NCBI GenBank assembly: GCA_018402135.1
Contig: JAGYJF010000003.1
Location: forward strand, 496,001-560,000
Origin: Flavobacteriaceae bacterium
GTDB lineage: Bacteria > Bacteroidota > Bacteroidia > Flavobacteriales > Flavobacteriaceae
Length of the DNA: 64,000 nucleotides
Direction: 5' to 3'
Under the pieces are notes generated by a model. The model was not told where the DNA came from. It saw only the letters and a list, made by a program, of their open reading frames with translations, and ran no database searches. Position 1 is the stretch's first letter. Every line of letters starts with the position of its first letter. Position numbers and translations under genes: made by a program. Below, piece by piece: positions 16,606-25,975 of this stretch.

Positions 16606-17373
16606 ATGAAAAGATTATTTTCTATCCTAGCTATTGCTGGAACAATGGCTTTCGGAACTGTAAATGCAAGTACATCTGCATCGTTATCCACCACAACAGT
16701 AACTACTGTTACTCAAGACTCATCGGCTGATGTTGATGAAGATTTAAGTTTTCACCAGGAACTGAAAAAGCGTTTCATAGAAGGCGGTGCGGGCTTTATG
16801 GGTATCGTGTTATTATGTTTAATTCTTGGTTTAGCCATCGCTATTGAGAGAATTATCTTTTTAAATTTATCTACAACAAACACAAAAAAATTAACTTCTA
16901 ATGTAGAAGATGCATTGTCTTCAGGTGGTATTGAAGCTGCTAAAGAAGTTTGCAGAAACACTAAAGGTCCAGTAGCCTCTATTTTTTATCAAGGATTAGA
17001 TAGAGCAGACGAAGACCTCGATGCTGCCGAAAAAGCTGTAGTAGCATACGGTGGCGTTCAAATGGGACAATTAGAGAAAAACGTATCGTGGATTTCCCTC
17101 TTTATCGCTTTGGCACCAATGCTTGGTTTCATGGGTACAGTAATCGGGATGATACAAGCATTCGATAAAATTGAAGCAGCTGGTGATATGCAACCATCGC
17201 TTGTTGCTGGTGGTATTAAAGTAGCACTTTTAACTACTGTTTTTGGTCTTATTGTGGCGATTATACTTCAAATTTTTTACAACTATATCATTGCTAAAAT
17301 TGATAGCATTGTAAATGAAATGGAAGATGCATCTATCAACTTGATGGATTTGCTAGTAAGACACAAGAAGTAA
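16606..17373 (+). CDS. exbB: MotA/TolQ/ExbB proton-channel protein
   Basis: The 255-residue inner-membrane protein forms the proton channel that powers TonB-type or related energy transfer. It has an N-terminal signal-like segment, a TM near 70-90 (GIVLLCLILGLAIAIERI), then the TolQ/ExbB core with two more TMs (ISLFIALAPMLGFMGTVIGM and VALLTTVFGLIVAIILQIF). The start at 16606 is chosen because an upstream in-frame ATG lies inside the tRNA-Ser gene. It heads an operon with a small membrane protein, two ExbD genes and a PorT-like barrel. Confidence 0.93.
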   Translation: MKRLFSILAIAGTMAFGTVNASTSASLSTTTVTTVTQDSSADVDEDLSFHQELKKRFIEGGAGFMGIVLLCLILGLAIAIERIIFLNLSTTNTKKLTSNVEDALSSGGIEAAKEVCRNTKGPVASIFYQGLDRADEDLDAAEKAVVAYGGVQMGQLEKNVSWISLFIALAPMLGFMGTVIGMIQAFDKIEAAGDMQPSLVAGGIKVALLTTVFGLIVAIILQIFYNYIIAKIDSIVNEMEDASINLMDLLVRHKK

Positions 17374-17393
17374 TAAACCAAAAAAAAACGATT

Positions 17394-17846
17394 ATGAGTT
17401 TACCGAAAATAATAAGAATTTTAGTAGCTGTAGTGGGAATTATAGCGGCTATTTTTCTTGTCAGAATAATTGGTGTAGGCGATACCGAAATCAGAGAAGG
17501 CAACTCAGCTGATGTTGTAGTCCCTTTAATGTATATTGCTTACATTGCTTTAGCAGTTACAGTGTTAATAGTACTACTATTTACTGTTTTTAATTTGCTA
17601 AAGAAGCCAGCTTTGCTGAAAAAAACCCTTATAAATGTGGGACTGTTTGCTGTAATTATTATTGTAGCTTATGTATTGTCTTCAGGAACAGACCTAAATC
17701 TAAAACCATTTCTTGATAAGGGTCAAGATGTGACCGAAGCAACATCCAAATATGTAGGTATGGGATTAATTGCGTTCTACATTTTAACAGTAGTCGCAAT
17801 TCTATCAATGATTTATACAGGAGTAAAAAAACTATTTAATAATTAA
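17394..17846 (+). CDS. Small integral membrane protein in the ExbBD operon
   Basis: The 150-residue protein has four predicted membrane segments (about 8-26, 46-68, 78-96 and 118-140) and short loops. I do not recognise a named domain. It sits between exbB and the first exbD with 20-nt and 2-nt gaps, so it is translated with them. A part in assembling or anchoring the proton channel is inferred from position only. Confidence 0.8.
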   Translation: MSLPKIIRILVAVVGIIAAIFLVRIIGVGDTEIREGNSADVVVPLMYIAYIALAVTVLIVLLFTVFNLLKKPALLKKTLINVGLFAVIIIVAYVLSSGTDLNLKPFLDKGQDVTEATSKYVGMGLIAFYILTVVAILSMIYTGVKKLFNN

Positions 17847-17848
17847 TC

Positions 17849-18481
17849 ATGGCAAAAAGATCAGCACCAGAAGTGAATGCTGGCTCAATGGCAGATATTG
17901 CTTTTTTGCTTTTAATTTTCTTTTTGGTAACAACTACTATAGAGAAGGATAAAGGTATTTTAAGAAGTTTGCCGCCAATAGAGCCACCAAATGAGGATGA
18001 GGTTATTATCAAGCAAAAGAACCTATTTGTTGTTTTAATTGGTAGAAATGATGACCTATTAGTTGAAGACGAAAGAATGCAACTTAAGGACTTGAGAAAG
18101 GCTGCTATAGAATTTCTTGACAATGGTGGCGACGTTGACAATGAAGGAAATCCTTGCGATTATTGCCAAGGTAAAAAAGATCCTGCATCCTCAGATCATC
18201 CAGATAAGGCAATTATTTCCTTACAGCACGATAGAGAAACTTCTTATGGTAAGTATATAGAAGTCCAAAACGAATTGGTTGCAGCCTACAACTTTTTAAG
18301 AAATAGAGAAGCACAACGTTTGTACGGAAATGAGTATCCTGGAGAAGATGAAGTTTATTTCGCAATGCTTGCCGAAAAGGAAAAGAACCAGTTCAAGCGT
18401 AACGAAGAGCTCGAAGAACGCATTGCTAAAATTAAGGTAATGTTTCCAATGAAACTTTCTGAGGCAGAACCAAAATCTTAA
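17849..18481 (+). CDS. exbD: ExbD/TolR-family protein with extended periplasmic domain
   Basis: The 210-residue protein has a short cytoplasmic tail, one TM (MADIAFLLLIFFLVTTTI, with the conserved membrane Asp used for proton relay) and a periplasmic domain. Usual ExbD proteins have about 140 residues. This one carries an insert with a CxxC pair (GNPCDYCQGKKDP, about 108-120) and a charged helical tail (about 170-205). It pairs with the shorter ExbD encoded 14 nt downstream. Cys-pair oxidation or metal binding is possible but not shown. Confidence 0.9.
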   Translation: MAKRSAPEVNAGSMADIAFLLLIFFLVTTTIEKDKGILRSLPPIEPPNEDEVIIKQKNLFVVLIGRNDDLLVEDERMQLKDLRKAAIEFLDNGGDVDNEGNPCDYCQGKKDPASSDHPDKAIISLQHDRETSYGKYIEVQNELVAAYNFLRNREAQRLYGNEYPGEDEVYFAMLAEKEKNQFKRNEELEERIAKIKVMFPMKLSEAEPKS

Positions 18482-18495
18482 AGAATACGAGAATT

Positions 18496-18963
18496 ATGTC
18501 AAAGTTTAAAAATAAAAAGAAAGGTGATATGCCTGCAATATCAACGGCTTCGTTGCCTGATATTGTGTTCATGTTATTGTTTTTCTTCATGGTGGCTACG
18601 GTAATGCGTGACAACACCTTGATGGTGAAAAACGAGTTGCCAAATGCCGACCAAGTTGAAAAACTTAGTAAAGACCGCACAACGTTTATCTACGCAGGTA
18701 GACCAAGTGAAGGTTTTAAGAAATTTGGAACTGAAGCAAGAATACAAATAAATGATGCATTTGTTGGTGTAGAAGCTGTTCAGTTAGCAGTTACCGAGGC
18801 ACGTGTCGCTTTGCGTGAAGAGTTACAAGATAAGTTTGTCGTAGCTTTAAAAGTTGATAAAGAGGCAAACTCAGGCTTGGTTTCCGACATTAAACAAGAG
18901 CTTAGAGAAATAAACGCTTTAAAAGTTATGTATGTAACTACAGTTAAAAATCCTAACGAGTAG
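18496..18963 (+). CDS. exbD: Second ExbD/TolR-family protein
   Basis: This 155-residue ExbD has one TM (LPDIVFMLLFFFMVATVM, with the conserved Asp before the helix) and a periplasmic domain of about 115 residues. It is close to the standard family length and lacks the Cys-containing insert of its neighbour. Having two different ExbD subunits suggests a hetero-oligomeric TonB motor, or one specialised motor. A terminator follows 30 nt after the stop. Confidence 0.91.
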   Translation: MSKFKNKKKGDMPAISTASLPDIVFMLLFFFMVATVMRDNTLMVKNELPNADQVEKLSKDRTTFIYAGRPSEGFKKFGTEARIQINDAFVGVEAVQLAVTEARVALREELQDKFVVALKVDKEANSGLVSDIKQELREINALKVMYVTTVKNPNE

Positions 18964-18992
18964 TATTAATAAAGTAAATCTTAATTTATTGG

Positions 18993-19023
18993 AAAAGCGC
19001 TGTGTAATCATAGCGCTTTTTTT
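18993..19023 (+). terminator. Terminator after the exbB-exbD operon
   Basis: AAAAGCGCT, a 10-nt loop and AGCGCTTTT form a 9-bp stem followed by further T residues. It separates the ExbBD genes from the PorT-like gene, which begins 65 nt further on. Confidence 0.85.
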
Positions 19024-19087
19024 ATGCTGCTTTTTATTACCTTTAGTCTAAATTTGAATAGTACCGATTAACCCATTTAAATCTATA

Positions 19088-19792
19088 ATGAATTTAAAAA
19101 AACCGTTTCATTGTTGTTTCATTGTCTTTCTAGCTTTTACCACACTATTGAATGCACAAGTTGAAGTTGATAGTCTGGGGCTTGATGATAAGTACCGAGA
19201 AGATCAATTTTACTTTTCAGTGACCTATAATTTTTTATCAAATAAACCAGATATGGTAACGCAAAAAGGTTTTCCAACAGGATTTCATTTAGGTTTTATT
19301 AGAGATATGCCAGTTAATGAGCGGCGCAATCTTTCAGTAGGTTTAGGGTTGGGAATCTCATCTAATTCATATAACCAAAACATACTTATTAATAGTAGTA
19401 CTGGTCCAGATAACTTTGATTTAATTGATGGAGAAACTATTTCATTTACAAAAAATAAGTTTACTACTTACTTAGTGGAAGTTCCTTTCGAGTTAAGATG
19501 GCGCACCTCAACATCATCTAACTACAAGTTTTGGCGTATTTATACAGGTGTTAAAGTTGGATATGTACTTTTTAATTCTAGTAAATACGAAGGAAATATA
19601 GGGGATATTAAAAACAAGAACATAGAAAATTTTGAAAAACTTCAATATGGTTTAACCTTAAGTTTTGGGTATTCAACCTTTAATTTTCATGTATACTATA
19701 GCTTGAACAATATTTTTAAGGACACCTCTTTAAATGGGGAAAGTGTTGACCTATCCGCGCTTAAAATAGGCTTAATCACCTACATTTTATAA
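19088..19792 (+). CDS. PorT-family outer-membrane barrel protein
   Basis: The 234-residue protein has a signal peptide (cleavage near LLNAQ) followed by beta-barrel strands with alternating aromatic residues (FYFSVTYNF, LSVGLGLGISS, YLVEVPFELRWR, LTLSFGYSTFNFHVYY). Length, position after ExbB/ExbD genes and overall pattern fit the PorT/SprT family. In Porphyromonas and Flavobacterium that family is required for type IX secretion and gliding. The match is from general features rather than a diagnostic motif, so another porin-like barrel is possible. Confidence 0.65.
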   Translation: MNLKKPFHCCFIVFLAFTTLLNAQVEVDSLGLDDKYREDQFYFSVTYNFLSNKPDMVTQKGFPTGFHLGFIRDMPVNERRNLSVGLGLGISSNSYNQNILINSSTGPDNFDLIDGETISFTKNKFTTYLVEVPFELRWRTSTSSNYKFWRIYTGVKVGYVLFNSSKYEGNIGDIKNKNIENFEKLQYGLTLSFGYSTFNFHVYYSLNNIFKDTSLNGESVDLSALKIGLITYIL

Positions 19793-20395
19793 CCAATAGT
19801 TGAGTAAAATTACTTGAGGCATTATCCCTAAAAACATTCCTATGATAAGTTCAGCGCCATTGTGTGCTTGCAAATGTAATCTAGAAGTTGCAATAGCACC
19901 AAGTATAATGGTTGTGAGCGCTATCGTTCCATTGATGTTAATTTGAAAATGTATGCCGATAGCAATGGCGAACATAAAAAAGCCTGAAGCCGCAATCATA
20001 TGAATACTAGCTTTTACCTTCAAAATTGCCAATATAAGGCAAGCCAGCGTGGAACAAAGTATGCCAACAAAAAAGTAATACAGTTCTAAAATTTCAAAAT
20101 ATGGGAAGACCCTTAACAGTATAACTAATACAATTCCACAATTAAGGAGTAGTGGAAGAATTCGTTCTTTTGTGGTTTTTAAATATATAGAATTAACTTT
20201 ATTAAGCGTTTTTAAAAGATAAAATAGCAATAACGGCAATATGACAGAAAGAATAACAATTGAAAGAATTTTGCCTTTTACAATAGGATCAGGAATAAAT
20301 CTAGGAGTTTTAGAAAAGTAAAAGATGACCCCTAACAATGGCATTATTAACGGGTGAAACACAAATGATATGGTTCTTAACAGGAAATCACTCAT
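19787..20395 (-). CDS. PAP2-like integral membrane protein
   Basis: The 202-residue protein has six predicted membrane segments. It retains PAP2-phosphatase-like signatures in order: KTTKERILP (about 74-82), ASIHMIAASGF (about 128-138) and SRLHLQAHNGAELIIG (about 170-185). Compare the canonical KxxxxxxRP, PSGH and SRxxxxxHxxxD. The last Asp is replaced by Glu and PSG is altered, so catalysis is uncertain. It overlaps the rpoN gene by 4 nt, so the two are translated together. Confidence 0.7.
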   Translation of the reverse strand: MSDFLLRTISFVFHPLIMPLLGVIFYFSKTPRFIPDPIVKGKILSIVILSVILPLLLFYLLKTLNKVNSIYLKTTKERILPLLLNCGIVLVILLRVFPYFEILELYYFFVGILCSTLACLILAILKVKASIHMIAASGFFMFAIAIGIHFQININGTIALTTIILGAIATSRLHLQAHNGAELIIGMFLGIMPQVILLNYWL

Positions 20396-21855
20396 ATCTT
20401 TTTACGCAAGCGTGCTACCGGAAAATCTAATTGTTCACGGTATTTAGCAATGGTTCTTCTGGCAATGGGATAGCCCTTTTCTTTAAGAATTTGAGCTAGC
20501 TTGTCGTCGGTAAGTGGCTTTCGTTTGTTTTCCTCTTCAATAACGGTTTCAAGAATTTTCTTTATTTCCTTGGTTGAAACATCTTCTCCTTGATCGTTTT
20601 TCATTGATTCAGAAAAGAATTCTTTGATTAGCTTGGTGCCATAAGGCGTATCAACATACTTGCTGTTCGCAACGCGTGAAACGGTTGAGACATCCATTTC
20701 AATTTCGTCAGCAATATCCTTTAAAATCATTGGCTTCAGTTTACGCTCATCACCTGTTAAAAAAAACTCCTGTTGGTAATGCATAATGGCACTCATAGTA
20801 ATAAAAAGGGTTTGCTGGCGTTGCTGAATGGCTTCAATAAACCATTTAGCGGCATCTAATTTTTGCTTAATAAACAACACGGCATCTTTTTGAGCTTTAG
20901 ATTTGTTTACTGACTCCTTGTAAGCGTTTAGCATATTACTGTATTCCTTCGAAACATGAAGTTCGGGCGCATTACGTCCGTTTAGGGTGAGTTCTAATTC
21001 ACCGTCAATAATTCTGATGGCAAAATCTGGAACAACATGTTCAACAATTTTATTATTACCGGCATATGAGCCACCAGGTTTTGGATTAAGACGTTCAATT
21101 TCCTCAATGGCCAGTTTGAGTTCCGCCTCGGTAATACCAAATTTTTGAATCAGTTTTTTGTAGTGTTTTTTGCTGAATTGTTCAAAGCCATCATCAATTA
21201 TAGAAATAGCAAGGGCAGTTGCAGGCGTTTTATCTTTCCTGTGAAGTTGAATACTCAAGCATTCCTGTAAGTTTCTAGCACCAACACCCGCAGGTTCTAA
21301 ATCGTGCACAATTTGAAGCACTTTTTCTACTTCATCTACAGTTGTAAATACGTTTTGCGTAAAAGCTAAATCGTCTGTAATATCTGTTAGCTCACGTCTT
21401 ATATAACCACTGTCATCAATGCTGCCAACGAGAAATTCGGCAATTTCATATTCAGTTTCTGTGAGTCTAAAGGTGTTTAATTGCGAAATTAAATGTTGCG
21501 TAAACGACGTACCTGCTGCATAAGGCATGGTTTTCGCCTCATCATCGGCACTGTAATTATTGGCTTGTGTGCGATAGTCTGGAATTTCGTCGTCACTTAA
21601 ATATTCATCCACATTTATTTCGTCGGCACCAATGGCTTCATTGTCGTCGTATTCTTCTTTAGTGTTGTCGTATTCGTCATAGCTATCTTCGTACTCGTCA
21701 TTTTCTTTTCCACTTTCTAAGGCAGGATTTTCTTCTAACTCTTGCTTTAAACGCTGCTCAAAAGCCTGCGTTGGCAACTGTATCAATTTCATTAATTGAA
21801 TTTGTTGTGGCGAAAGTTTTTGTGATAATTTTAATTGTAAATACTGCTTTAACAT
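20392..21855 (-). CDS. rpoN: RNA polymerase sigma-54 factor
   Basis: The 487-residue sigma factor has a Gln/Leu-rich region I (LKLSQKLSPQQIQLMKLIQLP), an acidic region II (about 48-100, very rich in Asp, Glu and Tyr), the core-binding domain, a central HTH (DIADEIEMDVSTVSRVANSKYV) and the RpoN box ARRTIAKYREQL near the C-terminus. All parts needed for -24/-12 promoter recognition are present. It is co-translated with the downstream PAP2-like gene (4-nt overlap). A terminator separates it from asnS upstream. Confidence 0.96.
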   Translation of the reverse strand: MLKQYLQLKLSQKLSPQQIQLMKLIQLPTQAFEQRLKQELEENPALESGKENDEYEDSYDEYDNTKEEYDDNEAIGADEINVDEYLSDDEIPDYRTQANNYSADDEAKTMPYAAGTSFTQHLISQLNTFRLTETEYEIAEFLVGSIDDSGYIRRELTDITDDLAFTQNVFTTVDEVEKVLQIVHDLEPAGVGARNLQECLSIQLHRKDKTPATALAISIIDDGFEQFSKKHYKKLIQKFGITEAELKLAIEEIERLNPKPGGSYAGNNKIVEHVVPDFAIRIIDGELELTLNGRNAPELHVSKEYSNMLNAYKESVNKSKAQKDAVLFIKQKLDAAKWFIEAIQQRQQTLFITMSAIMHYQQEFFLTGDERKLKPMILKDIADEIEMDVSTVSRVANSKYVDTPYGTKLIKEFFSESMKNDQGEDVSTKEIKKILETVIEEENKRKPLTDDKLAQILKEKGYPIARRTIAKYREQLDFPVARLRKKI

Positions 21856-21887
21856 TTATGTAAATTATGACACTTAAAAATAACGAA

Positions 21888-21924
21888 AACAATCTATATG
21901 TAACTTATTAATAGATTGTTTTTT
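21888..21924. terminator. Terminator between asnS and rpoN
   Basis: AACAATCTAT and ATAGATTGTT form a 10-bp stem around a 13-nt loop, with T-rich flanks on both strands. It probably ends the leftward asnS message before rpoN. The rest of 21856-22032 shows nothing I can name. Confidence 0.65.
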
Positions 21925-22032
21925 GAAAACCCACAATGGGCATTTGAAAATTTGCACAATACTAAGTGAAATAAAAAATAAGAATTCAACGGAACAATAA
22001 AATTTGATTCCTTAAAAAAATTAAAATTCTTT

Positions 22033-23466
22033 TTAGAATTCTGCATTTTGAGGCGTTCTCGGATATGGAATCACATCTCGAATGTTACCCATTCCTGTGG
22101 CAAACATTACCAACCGTTCAAACCCTAATCCAAAACCAGAATGCACCGCTGTTCCGTATTTTCTCAAATCTAAATACCACCATAATTCCTCTTCAGGAAT
22201 ATCAAGCGCTGCCATTTTTTCGCGCAACACTTCTAAGCGTTCTTCACGTTGCGAACCCCCAACTATTTCACCAATACCAGGAAAGAGAATATCCATAGCG
22301 CGTACCGTTTTCCCGTCCTCGTTTAAACGCATGTAAAAAGCCTTGATATTGGCAGGATAATCAAATAAAATCACAGGACATTTAAAGTGTTTTTCAACTA
22401 AAAAACGTTCGTGCTCACTTTGTAAATCGGCGCCCCAATCGTTGATGAGATATTTGAACTGCTTTTTCTTATTAGGTTTAGAGTCGCGTAAAATATCAAT
22501 AGCCTCGGTATAACTAACACGCTTAAAATTATTATCAACTACAAATTTTAGTTTTTCAATCAGCGCCATGTCGCTCCGCTCGGCTTGTGGTTTGGCTTTA
22601 TCTTCGTCCAGTAATCGTTGTTCTAAAAATTTTAAGTCGTCAAGATTGTGTTCTAAAACGTAGTTTAAAACAGATTTCATAAAATCTTCAGCTAAATCCA
22701 TGTTGCCGTCTAATTCCATAAAGGCAACTTCTGGTTCTATCATCCAGAACTCGGCTAAATGCCTAGAAGTATTAGAGTTTTCAGCCCTAAAGGTTGGTCC
22801 AAATGTATAGACTTTTCCTAAAGACATGGCGTAGGTTTCGGCTTCCAATTGGCCAGAAACTGTTAGGTTAGTTTCTTTCCCGAAGAAATCTTCTTTATAA
22901 TTTATTGTACCATCATCATTCAGCGGTGGATTTTTAGGATCTAAAGCACTTACCCTAAACATTTCTCCGGCGCCTTCGGCATCGCTACCAGTAATAATGG
23001 GCGTATGCATATTGTAAAAACCGTTGTCATTAAAATACTTATGGATAGCAAAAGATAATGAAGAACGTAATCGCATCACGGCGCTAAAAGTACTGGTGCG
23101 TGTTCTTAAATGCGCGTTTTCTCTTAAAAATTCAAACGAGTGTTTTTTGGGCTGAATAGGATAGGTTTCAGGGTCAGATTCGCCTAAAATATTCAAATAA
23201 GATACCTGAATTTCAACACTCTGACCTTTTCCTTGACTTTCAATCAAAGTTCCTTTTATATGAATAGCAGCACCAGTGGTTACGCGCTTTAATAAGGCTT
23301 CATCAAACTGCTCAAAATCTACAACACATTGAATGTTGTTAATGGTAGAACCATCATTGAGCGCAATAAATCTGTTGGCTCTAAATGTTCTAACCCAACC
23401 TTTCAATTCTACATCCTGCAAAACAGCATCTTTGGCTAATAAATTAGCAACCGTGTTTTTTGTCAT
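22033..23466 (-). CDS. asnS: Asparaginyl-tRNA synthetase
   Basis: This 477-residue class IIb synthetase charges tRNA-Asn. The N-terminal OB-fold anticodon-binding domain (about 15-110, GWVRTFRANRFIALNDGST) precedes the catalytic core with motif 2 (FRAENSNTSRHLAEFWMIEPE) and motif 3 (GLGFERLVMFATGMGNIRDV). Overall form and length match AsnRS rather than AspRS. A TATATTTG -7-like box lies about 18 nt before the ATG. It is 41 nt downstream of the MMPL transporter on the same strand. Confidence 0.96.
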   Translation of the reverse strand: MTKNTVANLLAKDAVLQDVELKGWVRTFRANRFIALNDGSTINNIQCVVDFEQFDEALLKRVTTGAAIHIKGTLIESQGKGQSVEIQVSYLNILGESDPETYPIQPKKHSFEFLRENAHLRTRTSTFSAVMRLRSSLSFAIHKYFNDNGFYNMHTPIITGSDAEGAGEMFRVSALDPKNPPLNDDGTINYKEDFFGKETNLTVSGQLEAETYAMSLGKVYTFGPTFRAENSNTSRHLAEFWMIEPEVAFMELDGNMDLAEDFMKSVLNYVLEHNLDDLKFLEQRLLDEDKAKPQAERSDMALIEKLKFVVDNNFKRVSYTEAIDILRDSKPNKKKQFKYLINDWGADLQSEHERFLVEKHFKCPVILFDYPANIKAFYMRLNEDGKTVRAMDILFPGIGEIVGGSQREERLEVLREKMAALDIPEEELWWYLDLRKYGTAVHSGFGLGFERLVMFATGMGNIRDVIPYPRTPQNAEF

Positions 23467-23507
23467 GCTTTTAATTTTAGGTGCAAATATAATTTTTTAT
23501 TAGGTTT

Positions 23508-25901
23508 TTAAAACGTTTCTTTTTCGTCTTCTTCCGGAATAATATTGATGGCTGGTTCTTTTAAAACTTCTTTATTGGCAATGCTGCGCTCTAATGAAAG
23601 TAATAACGAAGGAAGGAGCAAAAGATTGGATAACATAGCAAATAACAGTGTTGCAGAAACCAATCCACCTAAAGCCACGGTGCCACCAAAACTGGAAATG
23701 GTGAATACTGAAAACCCAAAGAATAACACGATGGAAGTATAAAACATACTCACACCAGTTTCTCGTAACGCTGCATAAACCGATTTTCTGATTTTCCAGT
23801 GATTTACTATTAGCTCTTGTCTGTATTTGGCTAAAAAATGAATGGTATCATCTACCGAAATACCAAACGCAATACTAAACACTAAGATAGTTGAAGGTTT
23901 TATAGGTACGCCAATAAATCCCATAAGTCCAGCTGTAATTAGCAGTGGTAATAAATTTGGAATGAGCGAAATAATTATCATCCTAAACGACCGGAACATA
24001 TACGCCATAAATAAGGCAATAAGAAAAATAGCCAACGACAGTGATATAATTAAATTATTTACCAAATACCGTGTGCCTTTTTGAAAAACGTGCGCTTTTC
24101 CGGTTAGTGTAATCGTATAGTTTTCTTCAGGGAAAATCTTGGCGATTTCCTCGGAAAGTTCTTCTTCAATGCGCTGCATTCGGTCTGTTGGCGTGTCTTT
24201 CATGAAAGTTGTCACACGTGCATATTGACCAGTTGAATCTACAAAGTTTTTTAATAAATCTACATCCGAAGATGAGTTTTTTGCATAGGATAAAATGAAA
24301 TTATTCTCTTGAGAAGTCGGTAATTGGTAATATTTTGGATTGCCGTTGTAATACGCCTGCTTAGAATATTTCACTAGGCTAACTACAGAAATAGGTCGTG
24401 ATAATTCAGGAATTTCTTTAATGATGGTTTCTAACTCATCAATTCGCTTAAGCGTACTTAACTTCATAACGCCTTTTTTACGTTTGGTATCCACCATAAT
24501 TTCTAGTGGCATGATACCATCAAACTCTTCTTCAAAAAAGCGAATGTCTTTAAAAAACTGCTTTTCTTTTGGCATGTCTTCTATAAGACTTCCAGAAATT
24601 TTAATTTGAAATATCCCAACTATACTTGCCATGAGTAATACTACTGCGGTGGCATAAATGGTAACGCGTCGCTCTTTTACCATGCGTTCCATCCAGTTCA
24701 CAAAACCGCCAATCCATCGCTTGTTTAAATGCTCAAGATGCCGGTCTTTCGGGAATGGTAAAAATGTATAAATAATTGGAATTACTAGCAAACACAAAAT
24801 AAAAATGGATAATATACTCAGCGATGCCACCAAACCAAATTCCTTAAGCAGTTGGCTTTGAGTAAGCATAAATGTAGCAAAACCGGACGCTGTTGTTACA
24901 TTGGTCATTAGTGTTGCATTTCCAACTTTAGTTATCACCCGCTGCAGTGATTTCACCTTGTTACCGTGAAGGTTGACTTCTCGTTGGTATTTGTTGATAA
25001 GAAAAATGCAGTTGGGAATTCCGATTACGATAATTAGTGGCGGAATTAAAGCTGTTAAAACGGTAATTTCATAATTGAGTAAACCAATGATTCCAAAGGT
25101 CCACATAACACCAATACAAACAACCACTAGCGAAATTAGGGTAGCTCTAAATGACCTAAAAAACAGAAAGAAAATGATGGAGGTTACTAATAATGCTAGG
25201 GCAATAAAACCGCCAATTTCTTCAACAATAACTTGGGAATTTAAGGTGCGGATGTAAGGCATCCCGGAAATTCTAACGTCCATTTGGGTGGCTTCTTCAA
25301 AAGCGCTAACCTTCGGCTCTAATATTTCTAAAATGAAATCTTTTCTTTCAGAAGAGTTAACGATAGATTTATCGAGATAAATGGCCGTTCTTACCGTTTG
25401 AGTTTCGCTGTTAAATAGGAAATTATCGTAAAATGGAAAATCGTTAAATAGCGTGCTCTGAAGTGCTTCAACCTGAGTCTGCGTTGTTAATGAGTCTGGT
25501 ACAAAAGGAATTAAATCGAATTTCTCGAGACTGGTGTTTTTTGATAATTGTTGTAAGTCTTTAATAGAGACAACGGTTTCAACTTGGCTGTATGCCTTGA
25601 AATCTTCCGATAATTGATTCCAAGCATTTAATTTTTCAACCGTAAATAACGAACTATCTTTAACACCTAAAACGATTAGATTACCTTCTTCGCCAAAAAT
25701 CTCAAGAAAATTGTTATATACAATATTAATTTCATGCTCATCGGGAAGTAAATTGGCTTCGGTATGCGTAAAGCGCATATTAGTCCATTGACCACTAAAA
25801 AAGATAGTAGCTAAAATAATTCCTATTAAAATAGCAATTTTGTTGCGCAGAATAAGCCTTGCAATTACTTCCCAGAATTTTGTAGTAAGAAGTTTAAACA
25901 T
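23508..25901 (-). CDS. MMPL/RND-superfamily membrane transporter
   Basis: The 797-residue protein has about 12 membrane helices in two halves, each half with one TM, a large extracytoplasmic loop and a five-helix bundle. The second half holds FSIAFGISVDDTIHFLAKYR, the sterol-sensing/MMPL-type motif with paired Asp residues. It lacks an adjacent adaptor or outer-membrane partner and is shorter than AcrB-type pumps, so it fits the MMPL (hydrophobe exporter-like) branch. Lipids or hopanoid-type substrates are possible; nothing here identifies them. Confidence 0.87.
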   Translation of the reverse strand: MFKLLTTKFWEVIARLILRNKIAILIGIILATIFFSGQWTNMRFTHTEANLLPDEHEINIVYNNFLEIFGEEGNLIVLGVKDSSLFTVEKLNAWNQLSEDFKAYSQVETVVSIKDLQQLSKNTSLEKFDLIPFVPDSLTTQTQVEALQSTLFNDFPFYDNFLFNSETQTVRTAIYLDKSIVNSSERKDFILEILEPKVSAFEEATQMDVRISGMPYIRTLNSQVIVEEIGGFIALALLVTSIIFFLFFRSFRATLISLVVVCIGVMWTFGIIGLLNYEITVLTALIPPLIIVIGIPNCIFLINKYQREVNLHGNKVKSLQRVITKVGNATLMTNVTTASGFATFMLTQSQLLKEFGLVASLSILSIFILCLLVIPIIYTFLPFPKDRHLEHLNKRWIGGFVNWMERMVKERRVTIYATAVVLLMASIVGIFQIKISGSLIEDMPKEKQFFKDIRFFEEEFDGIMPLEIMVDTKRKKGVMKLSTLKRIDELETIIKEIPELSRPISVVSLVKYSKQAYYNGNPKYYQLPTSQENNFILSYAKNSSSDVDLLKNFVDSTGQYARVTTFMKDTPTDRMQRIEEELSEEIAKIFPEENYTITLTGKAHVFQKGTRYLVNNLIISLSLAIFLIALFMAYMFRSFRMIIISLIPNLLPLLITAGLMGFIGVPIKPSTILVFSIAFGISVDDTIHFLAKYRQELIVNHWKIRKSVYAALRETGVSMFYTSIVLFFGFSVFTISSFGGTVALGGLVSATLLFAMLSNLLLLPSLLLSLERSIANKEVLKEPAINIIPEEDEKETF

Positions 25902-25975
25902 TTAAAGTTTTTAATAGCGCCAAAGGTATTAAAAACCCTATGATTAGAGGATAAATTAAGGTTATTTTAAAACAA

